64,000 nucleotides of DNA from Lineus longissimus. Lineage: Eukaryota > Nemertea > Pilidiophora > Heteronemertea > Lineidae. Shown one piece after another: positions 62,042 through 64,000 of the stretch. The position numbers were made by a program, and so were the translations under genes. Numbering within the stretch: position 1 is the stretch's first letter; each line of letters starts with the position of its first letter. The stretch lies in the NCBI RefSeq assembly GCF_910592395.1, contig NC_088326.1, positions 5,153,001 to 5,217,000 of the forward strand. Reading direction: 5' to 3'. The notes beneath the pieces are model-generated. The model was given only the letters and a program-made list of their open reading frames with translations, was not told the DNA's origin and searched no databases.

Positions 62042-63172
62042 ATGAATGTAAATCAAAGTGATGAACAGTATAAAAGGGATTTGTACTACAACCCCGAGAG
62101 TCCTGTGGCCTACAGTTCTTTGAGTAAAATTTGGAAACAAGTAAAGGAAGATTGTGTTACTAGTAAAACTAGTAACAAATTTAAGTACAAAGAAGTTAAA
62201 ACATTTCTAGACACACTACCAACACACCAACTACATAAACCAGCCATTAAGAAATTCACCATCAGAAAGACAGTGGTATCTTACATCGATCAACAGTGGC
62301 AAGCTGACTTGGTTGACATGCAGAAATTTGAGAGTAAGAATAAAGGATTCAGATTCATTTTAACAGTCATAGATCTATTCAGTCGTTACTCTTTGGCTGT
62401 GGCAGTGAAGAGTAAGAGGGGAAAAGAAATCAGAGATGCATTTAAAGTGATTTTTAAAGAGTCAAAAACTGTTGTGGCGATACCGGAAAAGATTCAGTTT
62501 GATGATGGTACTGAATTCTACAAAAAACACTTCAAGCAACTTTTAACAGAAAATGACACAGAATGGTTCTCCACAAAATCTGACAAGAAGGCAGCAGTCG
62601 TAGAACAACAGGACTTTGAAGGAAAGGATGTGGAGGTATTTCACTGCTAAGGAGACTGACAAGTGGATCGATGTTCTGGATGACTTAGTCAGTGGCTACA
62701 ACAACACTTTTCACTCATCAATAGGCATGAAACCAATAGATGCCAGAAAGATGGAAAACGAAGGAGCAGTATGATACAATCTTTATGGTCTTCACCTCAA
62801 AGAGACATTTGGTGATCCAAAGTACAAAGTAGGTGACAGAGTGAGAATTTCAAAGTACAAGTCCATTTTCGATAACGGCAACCTACCAAACTTCACTGAG
62901 GAAGTATTCCAAATCAAACAGATCATCTTCACTCATCCTATTGCCACAAGATTGAAGATTATCTCAAGGAGGAAAGTCAAGGATATTTCTATGAAGAGGA
63001 ATTGAGCTATGTTCCTAATCATGACCAACTAGAGTACAAGATAGAGAAGATATTAAGATACAAGACCAGTTAAGGCAAGAAATATGGATTAGTGAAGTGG
63101 AAGGGTTATAGTGATAAATTCAATGAATGGTTGCCAGTTTCAGAAATTAAGTCTCTAAAGTTAAAGCTTTAG
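62042..63172 (+). pseudogene. int: Polinton integrase with chromodomain, broken (P2)
   Basis: Open to 62650 with both catalytic aspartates (QWQADLVDM, QFDDGTEF). A deletion near 62606 destroys the frame beside the catalytic glutamate, and further stops lie near 62774 and 63072. Chromodomain remnant near 63080-63140. It lacks the 30-bp unit found in P3, giving the empty site near 62664. Confidence 0.9.
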
Positions 63173-63244
63173 GGAGTAAATTAAAAGCTTTAGTGAGTAA
63201 AGTAAAAGGTTAATTAAATTTTTTTCTATTCAATCAAGCAAGAA

Positions 63245-64000
63245 ATGGAAGGACAAATATTTAACAATAGTTATGGTACGATCAATGTTAATCAGTATCA
63301 ACCAGTAGTTTCAATACCAAAATTTAAATGTGTTAAATGCTATGTAAAAAAACCTGAAAGTGATTTTGAAAAGAATAAACGTAATAAATTCCTGGATTAT
63401 TGTAAAGCATGTGGTACGTTAACCAAGAAATACAATAAATGTTATGAAGTTAAATTACTAAGTGATGGTGAGTTCGCTAAAGATAGAAATAGAGGTAGCT
63501 GTAGATCATGTTGGAACTCTGGCTACAAATGTTATCTTAATAAGAGTAGTAATAGAGACAGTCATAAAATAAGGGTAGGTTTAAACCGTATTTCTAAAGG
63601 CGAGTCAACTTGTAACAACTTGAAATCATCATACTTGAAATCATCAGACAGTTTCTTCAGAAAATGGTTAGAGTACCAGAGGAGTCTATATCCAATAATT
63701 GATGAGGAGTTAGATTATGTTTTACCAATCATGGAATTCAAATATTATCCTGAACTGTGTTTCACTTGGTCTAACGTAAGGCCCATGGATAATACAGAAA
63801 ACAGACAGAAGAGTGCTAAAAGAGACTGGTACCTATTTAAGGAGCAATTAGACAGATCAATTAATTTTATTAACAAAATGATGAATGAAAAATTTTTCGA
63901 GCAAAGCTATCATGATCAAAATGTGGTATCAGAGTGGAAAAGAATTATTCACCATTATTTTGGGGATTACATGTACATTGAATTTGAAAATGCTTCTCTA
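63245..64000 (+). CDS. Zinc-ribbon/HNH-type nuclease, open to window edge (P2)
   Basis: At least 252 codons without a stop, running past the window. It is the longest version of the family and shows that the stops after the HNH core in P1 and P3 are premature. One zinc pair is damaged (KCDKC in P1 reads KYNKC). The HNH-like core reads LDYVLPI, with the core histidine replaced by tyrosine, so activity is doubtful. It has no 30-bp units; positions 63600-63640 and 63695 are empty sites. Confidence 0.7.
   Translation, partial: MEGQIFNNSYGTINVNQYQPVVSIPKFKCVKCYVKKPESDFEKNKRNKFLDYCKACGTLTKKYNKCYEVKLLSDGEFAKDRNRGSCRSCWNSGYKCYLNKSSNRDSHKIRVGLNRISKGESTCNNLKSSYLKSSDSFFRKWLEYQRSLYPIIDEELDYVLPIMEFKYYPELCFTWSNVRPMDNTENRQKSAKRDWYLFKEQLDRSINFINKMMNEKFFEQSYHDQNVVSEWKRIIHHYFGDYMYIEFENASL

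Larger units (their letters stand above)
29885..64000 (+). mobile_element. Polinton copy P2, split by an LTR retrotransposon
   Basis: The left part (29885-30784) matches P1 42330-43170. The right part resumes in the same gene at about 61030 and continues with capsid-type, ATPase, integrase and HNH genes to the right edge. Everything between 30785 and 60635 is the inserted Gypsy element. The upstream end is truncated at about 29885, and the capsid region is internally deleted. No 30-bp hairpin units were found in this copy. Confidence 0.85.

Overview
The window is eukaryotic (metazoan) DNA made mostly of nested transposons. There is no bacterial operon structure. Two host exon candidates with splice signals are visible, along with LINE, LTR and DNA-transposon remains and at least four Maverick/Polinton copies. 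Polintons are virus-like DNA transposons that encode a protein-primed family B DNA polymerase, a retroviral-type integrase, a packaging ATPase and capsid proteins. The transposon mix and the frequent AGGCCT-rich filler fit a marine invertebrate; the phylum cannot be fixed by eye. LAYOUT: 1-13745 is Polinton P3 (minus orientation, truncated at 13745, running off the left edge). Its ATPase is split by a 2.4-kb TIR element that itself contains a 1-kb element with a 9-bp target duplication. 14641-17333 holds relics of a fourth Polinton, P4. 17334-29884 is host DNA with dispersed repeats, a LINE, a possible secreted-peptide exon and a possible internal exon. From 29885 to the right edge runs Polinton P2 (plus), split at 30784/60636 by a Gypsy-type LTR retrotransposon (30785-60635). 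The Gypsy element is in turn split at 39829/58022 by Polinton P1 (39830-58021). P1 has 628-bp terminal inverted repeats (about 98% identical by eye) and a perfect 6-bp target duplication CCACCT. The order of events is therefore P2, then Gypsy (LTRs about 96% identical), then P1: a Polinton inside a retrotransposon inside a Polinton. GENES: P1 carries a full set in the order TIR, membrane protein, coiled-coil/membrane protein, capsid-type protein, small protein, jelly-roll-type candidate, small membrane protein, ATPase(-), integrase, zinc/HNH nuclease, Pro-rich protein, membrane protein, PolB, second jelly-roll-type candidate, then four minus-strand genes including a 47-residue zinc ribbon missed by length cut-offs, TIR. 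No adenain-type protease was recognised. Most large P1 genes carry one or two frame breaks; the ATPase is intact. The P3 integrase is the only intact integrase. MOST UNUSUAL OBSERVATIONS: (1) a 30-bp double-hairpin unit scattered through Polinton genes, always adding 30 or 60 bp in frame, with empty sites in sister copies, short flanking duplications and compensatory stem changes; (2) most Polinton start codons sit in a TAAATG context, like the poxvirus late-promoter signature; (3) an exact inversion of PolB between P3 and P1; (4) iteron-like repeats and a tRNA-like A/B-box module inside the TIRs; (5) a 1.56-kb foldback element whose arms are degenerate CGCCTT arrays, with an 8-bp target duplication.
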